Positions 42,512-50,829 of a stretch of DNA of 64,000 bases are shown piece after piece. Source of the stretch: CAZMVY01 sp964617875. Its GTDB lineage: Bacteria > Planctomycetota > Phycisphaerae > UBA1845 > PWPN01. The notes beneath the pieces are model-generated. The model saw only the letters and a program-made list of their open reading frames with translations. It did no database searches and was not told the origin of the DNA. The stretch's first letter is position 1; every line of letters begins with the position of its first letter. A program made the translations under genes and the position numbers. The stretch is from assembly GCA_964617875.1 (NCBI GenBank), contig CAZUAI010000007.1, positions 1 to 64,000 on the forward strand. The letters run 5' to 3'.

Positions 42512-44239
42512 ATGAAGATGATCAATATCGAAGTTGACGGCCGGACCGTGGAGGCCAATCCGGGCGAAACGATCCTCACGGCCCTCCGGCGAAACGGCAT
42601 CCATGTGCCGACGCTCTGCCACATCGACGACCTGCCGCCGAGCGGCGCCTGCCGCATGTGCGTCGTCGAGGTGGAGGGCGCCCCGAGCCTGGTGCCGTCC
42701 TGCTCGTTTCCCGTGGCCGCGGGCATGAAGATCAAGAGCCGCTCGACGCGCGTGCTCAGCGCCCGCCGGACCATCGTCGAACTGCTCCTGAGCAACCATC
42801 CGGACGACTGCCTCTACTGCAATCGGAACGGCAAGTGCGACCTGCAGACGCTCGCGCAGGACATGAACATCCGCCAGCGCCGGTTCCGCGGCGACAAGAG
42901 CGAGCGGGAGATGGACGTCTCCAGCCCCTCGATCATCCGCGACCCGGAGAAGTGCGTCCTCTGCGGCAAGTGCGTGCGCGTCTGCGAGGAAGTCCAGGGC
43001 GTCTCCGCGATCGACTTCGTCGGCCGCGGCTCGAAGACGTTTATCGGCTGCGCGTTCGACACCGGCCTGAACCTGTCGAGCTGCGTGAACTGCGGGCAGT
43101 GCATCCTGATCTGCCCGACCGGGGCCCTGGCGGAACACTCGTACCTGAACGAGGTCGTCGCCGCCCTGTCGGATCCGACGAAGAAGGTCGTCGTCCAGCA
43201 CGCCCCGGCCGTGTCCGTCACCCTCGCCGAGGAGTTCGGCTGCGCCCCCGGCCGCGACATCGACGGCAAGATGGTCGCCGCGCTCCGCCGCATCGGCTTC
43301 GACCGGGTGTTCGACACCTCCTTCACCGCCGACCTGACCATCATGGAGGAAGGCTCCGAGCTGGCCCACCGGATCCAGACCGGCGGCGTGCTTCCGATGC
43401 TGACGAGCTGCTCGCCGGGCTGGATCAAGTTCGTCGAGACCTTCTACCCCGATTTCATGCCGAACGTCTCGACCTGCAAGAGCCCGCAGCAGATGATGGG
43501 CGCGATCATCAAAAACTTCTGGGCCGAGCGCGAAAACATCGCGCCGTCGGACATCGTGAGCGTCTCGATCATGCCCTGCACCGCGAAGAAGTTCGAGTGC
43601 GGCCGCGAGGAGATGGGCAAGGACTACGTGCCCGACGTCGATTACGTCCTCACGACGCGCGAACTCGGTCAGCTCCTGCGGATGTTCGGGATCAACCTCG
43701 ACGCCATCGAGCCCGAGGCGGCCGACACGCCCTTCGGCGAGCGGTCCAGCGCCGGCAAGATCTTCGGCGCCAGCGGCGGCGTGATGGAGGCGGCGATCCG
43801 CTCCGCCCACTACCTGCTCACGGGCACCGAGCTGGCCGACCTGAAGATCCAGGCCCTCCGCGGCCTGAAGGGCTGCAAGGAACTCCGTGCGAAGATCGGC
43901 GACCTCGAGGTCGGAGCGGCCGTCGTCAGCGGCCTCGGCAACGCGAGGAAGCTGCTCGACCAGATCCGCAACGGCCGCAAGGACCTGCACTTCATCGAGG
44001 TGATGACGTGCCCCGGCGGCTGCATCAACGGCGGCGGCCAGCCGCTCGGCGCCGACCTCGACGCCGTCCGCGCCCGCATGCAGGCCCTCTACCAGATCGA
44101 CCGCGACGCCACCCTGCGGGTCAGCCACAAGAACGAGTGGGTCCAGCGGCTCTACAAGGAGTATCTCGGCAAGCCGCTCGGCGAGAAGAGCCACAAGCTC
44201 CTGCACACGCACTACCACAAACGAGACGTGTTGGCCTGA
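42512..44239 (+). CDS. hydA: [FeFe]-hydrogenase catalytic subunit HydA
   Basis: A 575-aa catalytic subunit that makes or oxidises H2 in the cytoplasm. Clusters in order: plant-type [2Fe-2S] (CHIDDLPPSGACRMC and a distal Cys in PSCSFP), the His-ligated [4Fe-4S] (HPDDCLYCNRNGKC), two [4Fe-4S] (CVLCGKCVRVC, CVNCGQCILICP), then the H-cluster domain with L1 TSCSPGW, L2 MPCTAKKFE and L3 MTCPGGCINGGGQP. The small-subunit-like C-terminus (SHKLLHTHYH) is fused. The layout is that of multimeric NAD-linked, potentially bifurcating hydrogenases, though without the extra C-terminal [2Fe-2S] domain known from some. A second in-frame ATG lies at 42518. Confidence 0.96.
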   Translation: MKMINIEVDGRTVEANPGETILTALRRNGIHVPTLCHIDDLPPSGACRMCVVEVEGAPSLVPSCSFPVAAGMKIKSRSTRVLSARRTIVELLLSNHPDDCLYCNRNGKCDLQTLAQDMNIRQRRFRGDKSEREMDVSSPSIIRDPEKCVLCGKCVRVCEEVQGVSAIDFVGRGSKTFIGCAFDTGLNLSSCVNCGQCILICPTGALAEHSYLNEVVAALSDPTKKVVVQHAPAVSVTLAEEFGCAPGRDIDGKMVAALRRIGFDRVFDTSFTADLTIMEEGSELAHRIQTGGVLPMLTSCSPGWIKFVETFYPDFMPNVSTCKSPQQMMGAIIKNFWAERENIAPSDIVSVSIMPCTAKKFECGREEMGKDYVPDVDYVLTTRELGQLLRMFGINLDAIEPEAADTPFGERSSAGKIFGASGGVMEAAIRSAHYLLTGTELADLKIQALRGLKGCKELRAKIGDLEVGAAVVSGLGNARKLLDQIRNGRKDLHFIEVMTCPGGCINGGGQPLGADLDAVRARMQALYQIDRDATLRVSHKNEWVQRLYKEYLGKPLGEKSHKLLHTHYHKRDVLA

Positions 44240-44303
44240 ACGAACCCCGGACCGGGCCCGGCACCGCAGCGCCGGGAACCCGGCAGAGCATGAGGTGATA
44301 ATC

Positions 44304-44738
44304 ATGACGAATACCCCGAAGATCCTCGTAGTCGACGACGATCCGGACATGACCGAACAACTGTCGGTGCTCCTCAAGGCCGCCGGCTACGACGTGACCG
44401 CGGCCGGCGGGCAGGCCGAGGCGGAAGAAGCGCTGATGACCCTTAAGCCCGATCTCGCGATCGTGGACCTCATCATGGAGCAGCAGGATTCCGGCTTCAT
44501 CCTCTGCCACGAGATCAAGAAGCTGTACCCCGGCACCCCGGTGATCCTTCTGACGTCCGTGAAGGCCGCGACCGGGATCTCGTTCGCGGCCTCGACGGCG
44601 GAGCACCAGTCGTGGGTCAAGGCGGACCGGCTGCTCGACAAGCCCATTCGTGCCGAGCAGTTGAAGAATGAGATTCAGCGCCTGCTCGCCGCGGCGGGCG
44701 TCGCGACGGCCGGTCCGGAAACCGCCCACGCGCACTGA
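44304..44738 (+). CDS. Receiver-only response regulator 1
   Basis: A 144-aa single receiver domain without output domain. The acidic pocket is VDDDPD, the phosphoacceptor Asp is in IVDLIMEQQDSGF, the switch Ser/Thr in ILLTSVKA, and the conserved Lys in LLDKPI. A longer than usual stretch (AATGISFAASTAEHQSW) lies between the switch residue and the Lys; receiver 2 has the same feature. ATG 44304 has GAGGTGA upstream. It sits between hydA and the hydrogenase-like sensor kinase, so it is probably that kinase's partner and acts by protein contact. Confidence 0.85.
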   Translation: MTNTPKILVVDDDPDMTEQLSVLLKAAGYDVTAAGGQAEAEEALMTLKPDLAIVDLIMEQQDSGFILCHEIKKLYPGTPVILLTSVKAATGISFAASTAEHQSWVKADRLLDKPIRAEQLKNEIQRLLAAAGVATAGPETAHAH

Positions 44739-44741
44739 ACC

Positions 44742-46739
44742 ATGGAACCGACCTGGTTCGTACGCACGATCAGGGAACGCTGCCGCGTCTGTTACACCTG
44801 CGTCCGCGAGTGCCCCGCCAAGGCCATCCGGATCGCGGAGGGACAGGCGGAGGTCATGCCCGAGCGCTGCATCGGCTGCGGCAATTGCGTCCGCGTCTGC
44901 AGCCAGCGTGCCAAGCAGGTCGCCAGCTCGATCGAACGCGTGGAGCAGTTGCTCGCGTCCGGCGTCCGCGTGGCCGCGTGCGTCGCCCCGAGTTTCCCCG
45001 CGGAGTTCGCCGATATCGACTATCGCCAGTTCGTGGGGATGGTCCGCACGCTGGGGTTCCGCGACGTCAACGAGGTGGCGTTCGGCGCCGACCTCGTCGC
45101 CGACCGCTACCACAAGCTGCTGGCCGGAACGAGCGGCAAGCGTTTCATCGGCACGACGTGCCCGGCCGTCGTCGCCTATGTCGAGCGCTATCATCCATCC
45201 CTCGTTTCTTCGCTGTCTCCGATCGTGTCGCCGATGGTGGCGACCGCCCGCGCCCTTCGACGGCTTCACGGCAGCGACCTGCGGATCGTGTTCATCGGCC
45301 CCTGCATCGCCAAGAAGGGCGAGATCGCATCGCCGGGCCTGTCCGGGGAGATCGACGCCGCCCTGACCTTCGTCGAACTGCGCGAGATGTTCGCATCGCA
45401 TGGGATCGCGCCGGACGCGGTGGCGCCGGGCGACTTCGACCCGCCGCATCCCGGGGCCGGCGCCCTGTTCCCGATCAGCCGCGGCATGCTCCAGGCCGCC
45501 CGCATCTCCGAGGATCTGATGATCGGCGAGGTCGTCTCCGCCGAAGGGCGCACCGACTTCGTCGAGGCCATCCGCGAGTTCGAGGCCGGCGACCTCGATG
45601 CGCGGCTTCTTGAGGTCCTCTGCTGCAACGGCTGCATCATGGGCCCGGGTATGCAGTGCCAGACACCGCTCTTCAGCCGCCGGTCGCGCGTCAGCCACTA
45701 CGTCCGCCGCCGCATGACCGGTGCCGACTGGAAGGCCTGGCACGACAACATGGACCGCCTCGCCGACCTGGATCTCAGCCGGCCCTTCACGCCCGACGAC
45801 CGCCGGATCGGCGTGCCCTCCGAGGGCGAGATCAGCCTCATCATGGCCGAAATGGGCAAGCTGACCGCCGAGGACGAACTCAACTGCGGCGCCTGCGGCT
45901 ACGAGACCTGCCGCAAACACGCCATTGCGATCTACGAGGGCCTCGCCGAGTGCGAGATGTGCCTCCCCTACACGATCGACCAGCTCCGCAAGACGGTTAA
46001 GGAACTGGCCGTCTCCAACAAGCAGCTTGCCAGCACGCAGGAGCAGCTCATGCAGTCCGAGAAGCTCGCCAGCATGGGCCAGCTCGCCGCCGGCATCGCC
46101 CACGAGGTCAACAACCCGCTCGGCGTCGTCCTCATGTACGCCCACCTCCTCCTCGAAGAAAACGGCGGCAACCCGAAGCTCGCCGAAGACCTCAACACCA
46201 TCGTCAGCGAGGCCGACCGATGCAAGCGAATCGTCTCCGGCCTGCTCCACTTCGCCCGGCAGAACAAGGTGGCCCTCCAGCCCACCAACCTCCGCGAACT
46301 CGTGGACCGGGTGATGCGCACCGCGCACCTGCCGTCGAACATCTCCGTGCGGGTCGAGCACGGCGACGGCGATCTGACGGCCGAGATCGACCCCGACCAG
46401 ATCGTGCAGGTCATCACCAACCTCGTGAGCAACGCCCAGGCCGCCATGCTCGACGGCGGCACGCTCACCATCCGCACCGGCGGAAACGACGCGCACGTGA
46501 CGCTCACCGTCACCGATACGGGCGTCGGCATCTCCCGTGAGAACCTGGGGAAGCTCTTTCAGCCGTTCTTCACCACGAAACAGATCGGCAAGGGGACGGG
46601 CTTGGGCCTTGCCGTGACCTATGGTATCGTCAAGATGCACCGGGGCGACATCCAGGTGCAGTCGAACGCCGACCCCGCGGCGGGGCCGACGGGAACGACG
46701 TTCACGGTGTCGCTGCCGCGAAGAAACACGGCGGGCTGA
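44742..46739 (+). CDS. Hydrogenase-like H2-sensor histidine kinase
   Basis: A 665-aa cytoplasmic kinase. Residues 1-60 hold two [4Fe-4S] motifs (CRVCYTCVRECP, CIGCGNCVRVC). About 70-375 is an [FeFe]-hydrogenase-like domain keeping the H-cluster Cys: GTTCPAVV (L1), GPCIAKKGE (L2), EVLCCNGCIMGPG (L3). A CGACGYETCRKHA cluster domain follows, then a short coiled coil, the phosphoacceptor block GIAHEVNNPLG and an ATPase domain (NLVSNAQAA, DTGVGI, GTGLGLAV). This matches histidine-kinase-linked sensory [FeFe]-hydrogenases (group C1 in the HydDB scheme). L1 and L2 deviate from the catalytic enzymes, fitting a sensor. It lies within the operon between hydA and the maturases. Confidence 0.88.
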   Translation: MEPTWFVRTIRERCRVCYTCVRECPAKAIRIAEGQAEVMPERCIGCGNCVRVCSQRAKQVASSIERVEQLLASGVRVAACVAPSFPAEFADIDYRQFVGMVRTLGFRDVNEVAFGADLVADRYHKLLAGTSGKRFIGTTCPAVVAYVERYHPSLVSSLSPIVSPMVATARALRRLHGSDLRIVFIGPCIAKKGEIASPGLSGEIDAALTFVELREMFASHGIAPDAVAPGDFDPPHPGAGALFPISRGMLQAARISEDLMIGEVVSAEGRTDFVEAIREFEAGDLDARLLEVLCCNGCIMGPGMQCQTPLFSRRSRVSHYVRRRMTGADWKAWHDNMDRLADLDLSRPFTPDDRRIGVPSEGEISLIMAEMGKLTAEDELNCGACGYETCRKHAIAIYEGLAECEMCLPYTIDQLRKTVKELAVSNKQLASTQEQLMQSEKLASMGQLAAGIAHEVNNPLGVVLMYAHLLLEENGGNPKLAEDLNTIVSEADRCKRIVSGLLHFARQNKVALQPTNLRELVDRVMRTAHLPSNISVRVEHGDGDLTAEIDPDQIVQVITNLVSNAQAAMLDGGTLTIRTGGNDAHVTLTVTDTGVGISRENLGKLFQPFFTTKQIGKGTGLGLAVTYGIVKMHRGDIQVQSNADPAAGPTGTTFTVSLPRRNTAG

Positions 46740-46759
46740 CCGAACGAAGGACGCTACCC

Positions 46760-47152
46760 ATGGCCAAGATTCTGCTGGTAGATGATGACGTGGACCTCGT
46801 CGAGATGAACCAGCTCGTGCTTACGCGCCGCGGGCACGAGGTCACCTGTGCCTATTCCGCCGCGGAGGCCCGCGGCACGCTGCAGCATCTGCGGCCCGAT
46901 ATCGTCGTGCTCGACGTGATGATGGAAACGGACACGGCCGGTTTCGAACTGGCCCGCGAGGTCCACGACCGCATGCCGGACATGCCGATCCTCATGCTTT
47001 CCGGGATCCGCTCTGCCATGAGGGTCCCGCCGGGCTTCCGCCCGGAGGAGATGCAGCTCCCGATCATCAAATTCATGGACAAGCCGTCGTCTCCCGATCG
47101 CCTTGCCGCCGAAATCGAAGCGGCCCTGAACAGGCCGCGCACGGGCAAGTGA
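46760..47152 (+). CDS. Receiver-only response regulator 2
   Basis: A 130-aa single receiver domain. Acidic pocket VDDDVD, phosphoacceptor Asp in VVLDVMMETDTAGFEL, switch Ser in MLSGIRS and Lys in FMDKPS. It resembles receiver 1 in the M-M-E-x-x-x-x-G-F segment and in the insertion before the Lys, so the two probably arose by duplication. It has no DNA-binding domain. Position between two histidine kinases suggests that it relays phosphate between them or competes with receiver 1. Confidence 0.85.
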   Translation: MAKILLVDDDVDLVEMNQLVLTRRGHEVTCAYSAAEARGTLQHLRPDIVVLDVMMETDTAGFELAREVHDRMPDMPILMLSGIRSAMRVPPGFRPEEMQLPIIKFMDKPSSPDRLAAEIEAALNRPRTGK

Positions 47153-47165
47153 AGGAGCGGGCCTC

Positions 47166-48332
47166 ATGGACACACTCAGAATCTTGGTCGTGGACGACGA
47201 GCCGGGCATGCGAAAGGGCGTCGCCCGCGCACTGCAGGACTTCCGCATCCATTTTCCCGAGATCGAGGGCGAGTTCTCCTGCTCCGTCGATCAGGCCGCC
47301 ACCGGCGAGGAGGCCCTCGAGAAGATCGCCGCCGCACCGCCCGACATCCTCCTGCTCGACCACAAGCTCCCGGGAATCTCCGGTCTCGACGTCCTCGACC
47401 GCATCCACCAGCCCGGCAGCGACATCCTCACCGTCATGGTCACCGCGTACGCCTCCCTCGAGACCGCCGTCAGCGCCACCAAACGCGGGGCCTATGACTT
47501 CCTCGCCAAGCCGTTCACGCCCGACGAGCTGAAGTCCACGGTTCGCAAGGCCGCCGGCCACCTCGTCGGTCAGCGACAGGCCCGCAAGCTCGCCCAGGAA
47601 AAGCGCCAGGTCCGCTTCCAGTTCATCTCCGTCCTCGCGCACGAGCTGAAGGCTCCCCTCGGCGCCATCGAGGGCTACCTGAACATCCTCAAGGACCGCT
47701 CCGCCGGCGACGACCCCGCCGTCTACGACCGCATGATCGAACGGTCCCTCGTCCGCGCCGAGGGCATGCGGAAGATGATCCTCGACCTCCTCGACATGAC
47801 GCGGATCGAATCCGGCACCAAGAAGCGCGAGTTCGTCGAACTCGATCTCCGCGAGGTCGCTCAGGCGTCCATCGACACCGTCCGCCCCGACGCCAACGCC
47901 CGCAACATCACCATCGAGCTGCACGCCGACGGCCCCGTCCCGTTCATCGCCGATCGCGGCGAAATGGAGATCATCACGAACAACCTGCTCTCCAACGCCG
48001 TCAAGTACAACCGCGACGGCGGCCGCGTCGATGCCACACTCCGCCGTGACGGCGATACCGTCACCATCGAGGTCGCCGACACCGGCATCGGCATGACGCC
48101 CGAGGAGGCCGCCCGCCTGTTCGGCGACTTCGTCCGCATCAAGAACGCCAGGACGCGGAACATCCTGGGCAGCGGCCTGGGCCTGTCGATCGTCAAGAAG
48201 CTCGCCGTCATGTACGGCGGCGACGCCCACGTCACCAGCGAGCCGGACAAGGGCAGCACGTTCACCGTCCGCCTCAAACAGGAGCAACCCCCGGCACCTT
48301 CCGAACAGGCAGGCGGCGATGAACCGGGCTGA
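47166..48332 (+). CDS. Receiver-histidine kinase hybrid
   Basis: A 388-aa protein with an N-terminal receiver (VDDEPG, Asp in LLLDHKLPGISG, Thr in VTAYAS, Lys in AKPFTPDEL) followed by a histidine kinase core: phosphoacceptor FISVLAHELKAPLGAIEG, N-box NNLLSNAVKYN, G1 DTGIGMT, G2 GLGLSIVKKL. It has no sensory or membrane domain, so its input must be phosphorylation of its receiver, probably from the H2-sensor kinase. Such receiver-first hybrids act as relays. Its 3' end overlaps hydE by 14 nt. Confidence 0.87.
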   Translation: MDTLRILVVDDEPGMRKGVARALQDFRIHFPEIEGEFSCSVDQAATGEEALEKIAAAPPDILLLDHKLPGISGLDVLDRIHQPGSDILTVMVTAYASLETAVSATKRGAYDFLAKPFTPDELKSTVRKAAGHLVGQRQARKLAQEKRQVRFQFISVLAHELKAPLGAIEGYLNILKDRSAGDDPAVYDRMIERSLVRAEGMRKMILDLLDMTRIESGTKKREFVELDLREVAQASIDTVRPDANARNITIELHADGPVPFIADRGEMEIITNNLLSNAVKYNRDGGRVDATLRRDGDTVTIEVADTGIGMTPEEAARLFGDFVRIKNARTRNILGSGLGLSIVKKLAVMYGGDAHVTSEPDKGSTFTVRLKQEQPPAPSEQAGGDEPG

Positions 48333-49380
48333 GACCCTCGGCTGGCTGCGGGAAGACGATGAACGGCGACTCGAAGAACTCTGGCGCCGGGCGGACGAGG
48401 TTCGCCGCGAGCACGTCGGCGACGCCGTACACCTCCGCGGCCTGATCGAGATCTCCAACCACTGCGCCCGCGAGTGCGGCTACTGCGGGCTGCGGGCGCC
48501 AAACCGCCGCATCGACCGCTACCGCATGACCGCCGAAGAGATCCTGGCCTGCGCACGGCAGGCCGTGCAGTTCGGCTACGGAACCGTCGTCATGCAGTCC
48601 GGCGAAGACTACGGCATCGAGGCCCCGTGGCTGGCCGATGTCATTCGCCGGATCAAGGCCGAAACGCCGCTGGCCGTCACGCTCAGCCTCGGCGAGCGCC
48701 CCAACGCCGATCTCGCCCTGTGGCGATCGGCCGGCGCCGACCGCTACCTGCTTCGCTTCGAAACGTCCAATCGCGACCTCTACGACCGGATCCACCCGCC
48801 GCTGCACGGCCGGCCGTCCGACCGCATCGCGATCCTGCGAAGCCTTCGCGAACTCGGATACGAGATCGGCAGCGGCGTCATGATCGGCATTCCCGGGCAG
48901 ACCTGCGACGATCTCGCGTCCGACATCGACCTCTTCCGGCAGCTTGATCTCGACATGATCGGCGTGGGGCCGTTCATCGCCCACCCGAACACCCCCCTGG
49001 GCCGGCCTGCGAGCGCGATGGCCGTTCCCGACGACCGGCAGGTGCCCAACACCGAGCGGATGACCTATAAAATGATCGCCCTGACGCGCCTCGCCTGTCC
49101 CGATGCCAACATCCCGAGCACCACCGCGCTGGCGACGCTCAACCTCGCGGAGGGCCGTGAACTCGGCCTGATGCGCGGCGCGAATGTCGTCATGCCCAAC
49201 CTTACGCCGCCGCAGTACCGCTGCAAGTACGAGATCTACCCTGCCAAAGCGTGCCTCTACGAAACCGCCGAGGACTGCCAGGCGCGCATTCGGGGCCGAA
49301 TCCTCGCGATCGGACGGACGATCGGCACCGGACGCGGGGACTCGCCACGGCGGGCGCGCGCCGCTACAATCGCCTGTTGA
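48319..49380 (+). CDS. hydE: [FeFe]-hydrogenase maturase HydE
   Basis: A 353-aa radical SAM enzyme. The SAM-binding cluster motif is CARECGYCGLR (CxxxCxxC). Downstream are the barrel segments VVMQSGEDYG, TLSLGERPNADL, RYLLRFETSN and GIPGQTCDDL seen in HydE. HydE processes the iron-cysteine-CO/CN synthon made by HydG during assembly of the two-iron subcluster. The gene overlaps the preceding kinase and is 18 nt from hydG, so maturation is co-expressed with hydrogenase and sensor. Confidence 0.93.
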   Translation: MNRAETLGWLREDDERRLEELWRRADEVRREHVGDAVHLRGLIEISNHCARECGYCGLRAPNRRIDRYRMTAEEILACARQAVQFGYGTVVMQSGEDYGIEAPWLADVIRRIKAETPLAVTLSLGERPNADLALWRSAGADRYLLRFETSNRDLYDRIHPPLHGRPSDRIAILRSLRELGYEIGSGVMIGIPGQTCDDLASDIDLFRQLDLDMIGVGPFIAHPNTPLGRPASAMAVPDDRQVPNTERMTYKMIALTRLACPDANIPSTTALATLNLAEGRELGLMRGANVVMPNLTPPQYRCKYEIYPAKACLYETAEDCQARIRGRILAIGRTIGTGRGDSPRRARAATIAC

Positions 49381-49398
49381 GGCCGGGAAGGAGATGCG

Positions 49399-50823
49399 AT
49401 GCGTTCATTGGCTCCCATGACGTTGAGTGAAGGCGCGGTCGATTTCATCGAGGAAGACCGCCTTTGCGCCCTCCTGGCGGAACCCGCGCCGGACCCGGGC
49501 CGCTTCCGCGAGATCCTCGCCAAGAGCCGCTCCAAGCAGCACCTGAGTGTCGCGGAAACCGCCGCCCTCGTCCGCACGAACGACCCGGACCTTGTCGAGG
49601 AGATCTTCCAGACCGCCCGGCAGCTCAAGCGCGACGTCTACGGCAACCGGATCGTCCTCTTCGCGCCCCTCTACATCGGCAACGACTGCGTCAACGACTG
49701 CGGCTATTGCGCCTTCAAGCGGTCGAACCCCCAGTCGGTCCGCCGGACCCTCGACGACGCCGAGATTCGACATCAGGTCGAGGCCCTCGAGAACATGGGC
49801 CACAAGCGTCTCATCCTGGTCTTCGGCGAGCACCCGCGCTACGACGCCGAGTTCATCGCCAGGTGTGTGCGCACCGTATACCGCGTCCGTGTCGGGCACG
49901 GCGAAATCCGCCGGGTCAACATCAACGCCGCGCCGTTCGACCACGAGGGGTTCCGGGTCATCAAGGAAGCGCGCATCGGCACGTTCCAGATCTTCCAGGA
50001 AACGTACCACCACGAGACGTATGCGAAGTACCACCCGGAGAACACCCGCAAGGGCGATTACCTCCATCGGCTGGACGCCCTCAGCCGTGCGATGGAAGCC
50101 GGAATCGACGACGTCGGCATCGGCGCCCTCTTCGGGCTTGCCGACTGGCGGTTCGAGGTCCTCGGCCTCGTCAGCCACGCACTGCACCTGCAGAGCCGTT
50201 ACGGCGTCGGCCCGCACACGATCAGCTTCCCGCGCCTTCGTCCGGCCTCCGGCGTGCATCTGGACACGGGGCACCTCGTCAACGATTACGACTTCAAGCG
50301 GCTCGTGGCCATTCTCCGGCTGGCCGTTCCGTACACCGGCCTCATCTGCACCGCCCGCGAAAACGCCGACCTGCGGCGCGAGGTCATGGGCTTCGGCGTC
50401 TCGCAGATCGACGCCGGCACGCGGATCGAACTCGGCGGCTACACCGAAGCCGGCGACGCCCAGTGCATGGAACGCGAGCAGTTCGAGCTGGGCGACGTCC
50501 GCTCGCTGAACGAGGTCCTGCGCGAGTTGCTGATCGACGGCTACATCCCGAGTTTCTGCACGGCCTGCTACCGCCTCGGCCGGACCGGCGAGCACTTCAT
50601 GGAGTTCGCCATCCCCGGCTTCATCCAGCGGTTCTGCACGCCGAACGCGCTGACGACGCTCCAGGAATACCTCGCCGACTACGCCGATCCCGCCACGCGA
50701 GCCGAGGGCCAGAAGCTCATCGCCGACGAACTGGCGAAGATCCCCGACGGCCCGCGCAAGACCGAGTTGATCGAGCGGCTGCGGCAGATCCGCGAAACCG
50801 ACGCGCGAGACCTCTACTTCTGA
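49399..50823 (+). CDS. hydG: [FeFe]-hydrogenase maturase HydG
   Basis: A 474-aa radical SAM enzyme that cleaves tyrosine to give the CO and CN ligands of the H-cluster. The N-terminal SAM cluster motif is CVNDCGYCAFKR. The C-terminal auxiliary cluster motif is intact: CTACYRLGRTGEHFME and then Cys in IQRFCTPNA, the CxxC...C spacing specific to HydG as opposed to ThiH. IHTxP-like substrate segments and SQIDAGTRIELGGYTE fit the family. It lies 18 nt after hydE and 6 nt before aspA. Confidence 0.94.
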   Translation: MRSLAPMTLSEGAVDFIEEDRLCALLAEPAPDPGRFREILAKSRSKQHLSVAETAALVRTNDPDLVEEIFQTARQLKRDVYGNRIVLFAPLYIGNDCVNDCGYCAFKRSNPQSVRRTLDDAEIRHQVEALENMGHKRLILVFGEHPRYDAEFIARCVRTVYRVRVGHGEIRRVNINAAPFDHEGFRVIKEARIGTFQIFQETYHHETYAKYHPENTRKGDYLHRLDALSRAMEAGIDDVGIGALFGLADWRFEVLGLVSHALHLQSRYGVGPHTISFPRLRPASGVHLDTGHLVNDYDFKRLVAILRLAVPYTGLICTARENADLRREVMGFGVSQIDAGTRIELGGYTEAGDAQCMEREQFELGDVRSLNEVLRELLIDGYIPSFCTACYRLGRTGEHFMEFAIPGFIQRFCTPNALTTLQEYLADYADPATRAEGQKLIADELAKIPDGPRKTELIERLRQIRETDARDLYF

Positions 50824-50829
50824 GCCCCG

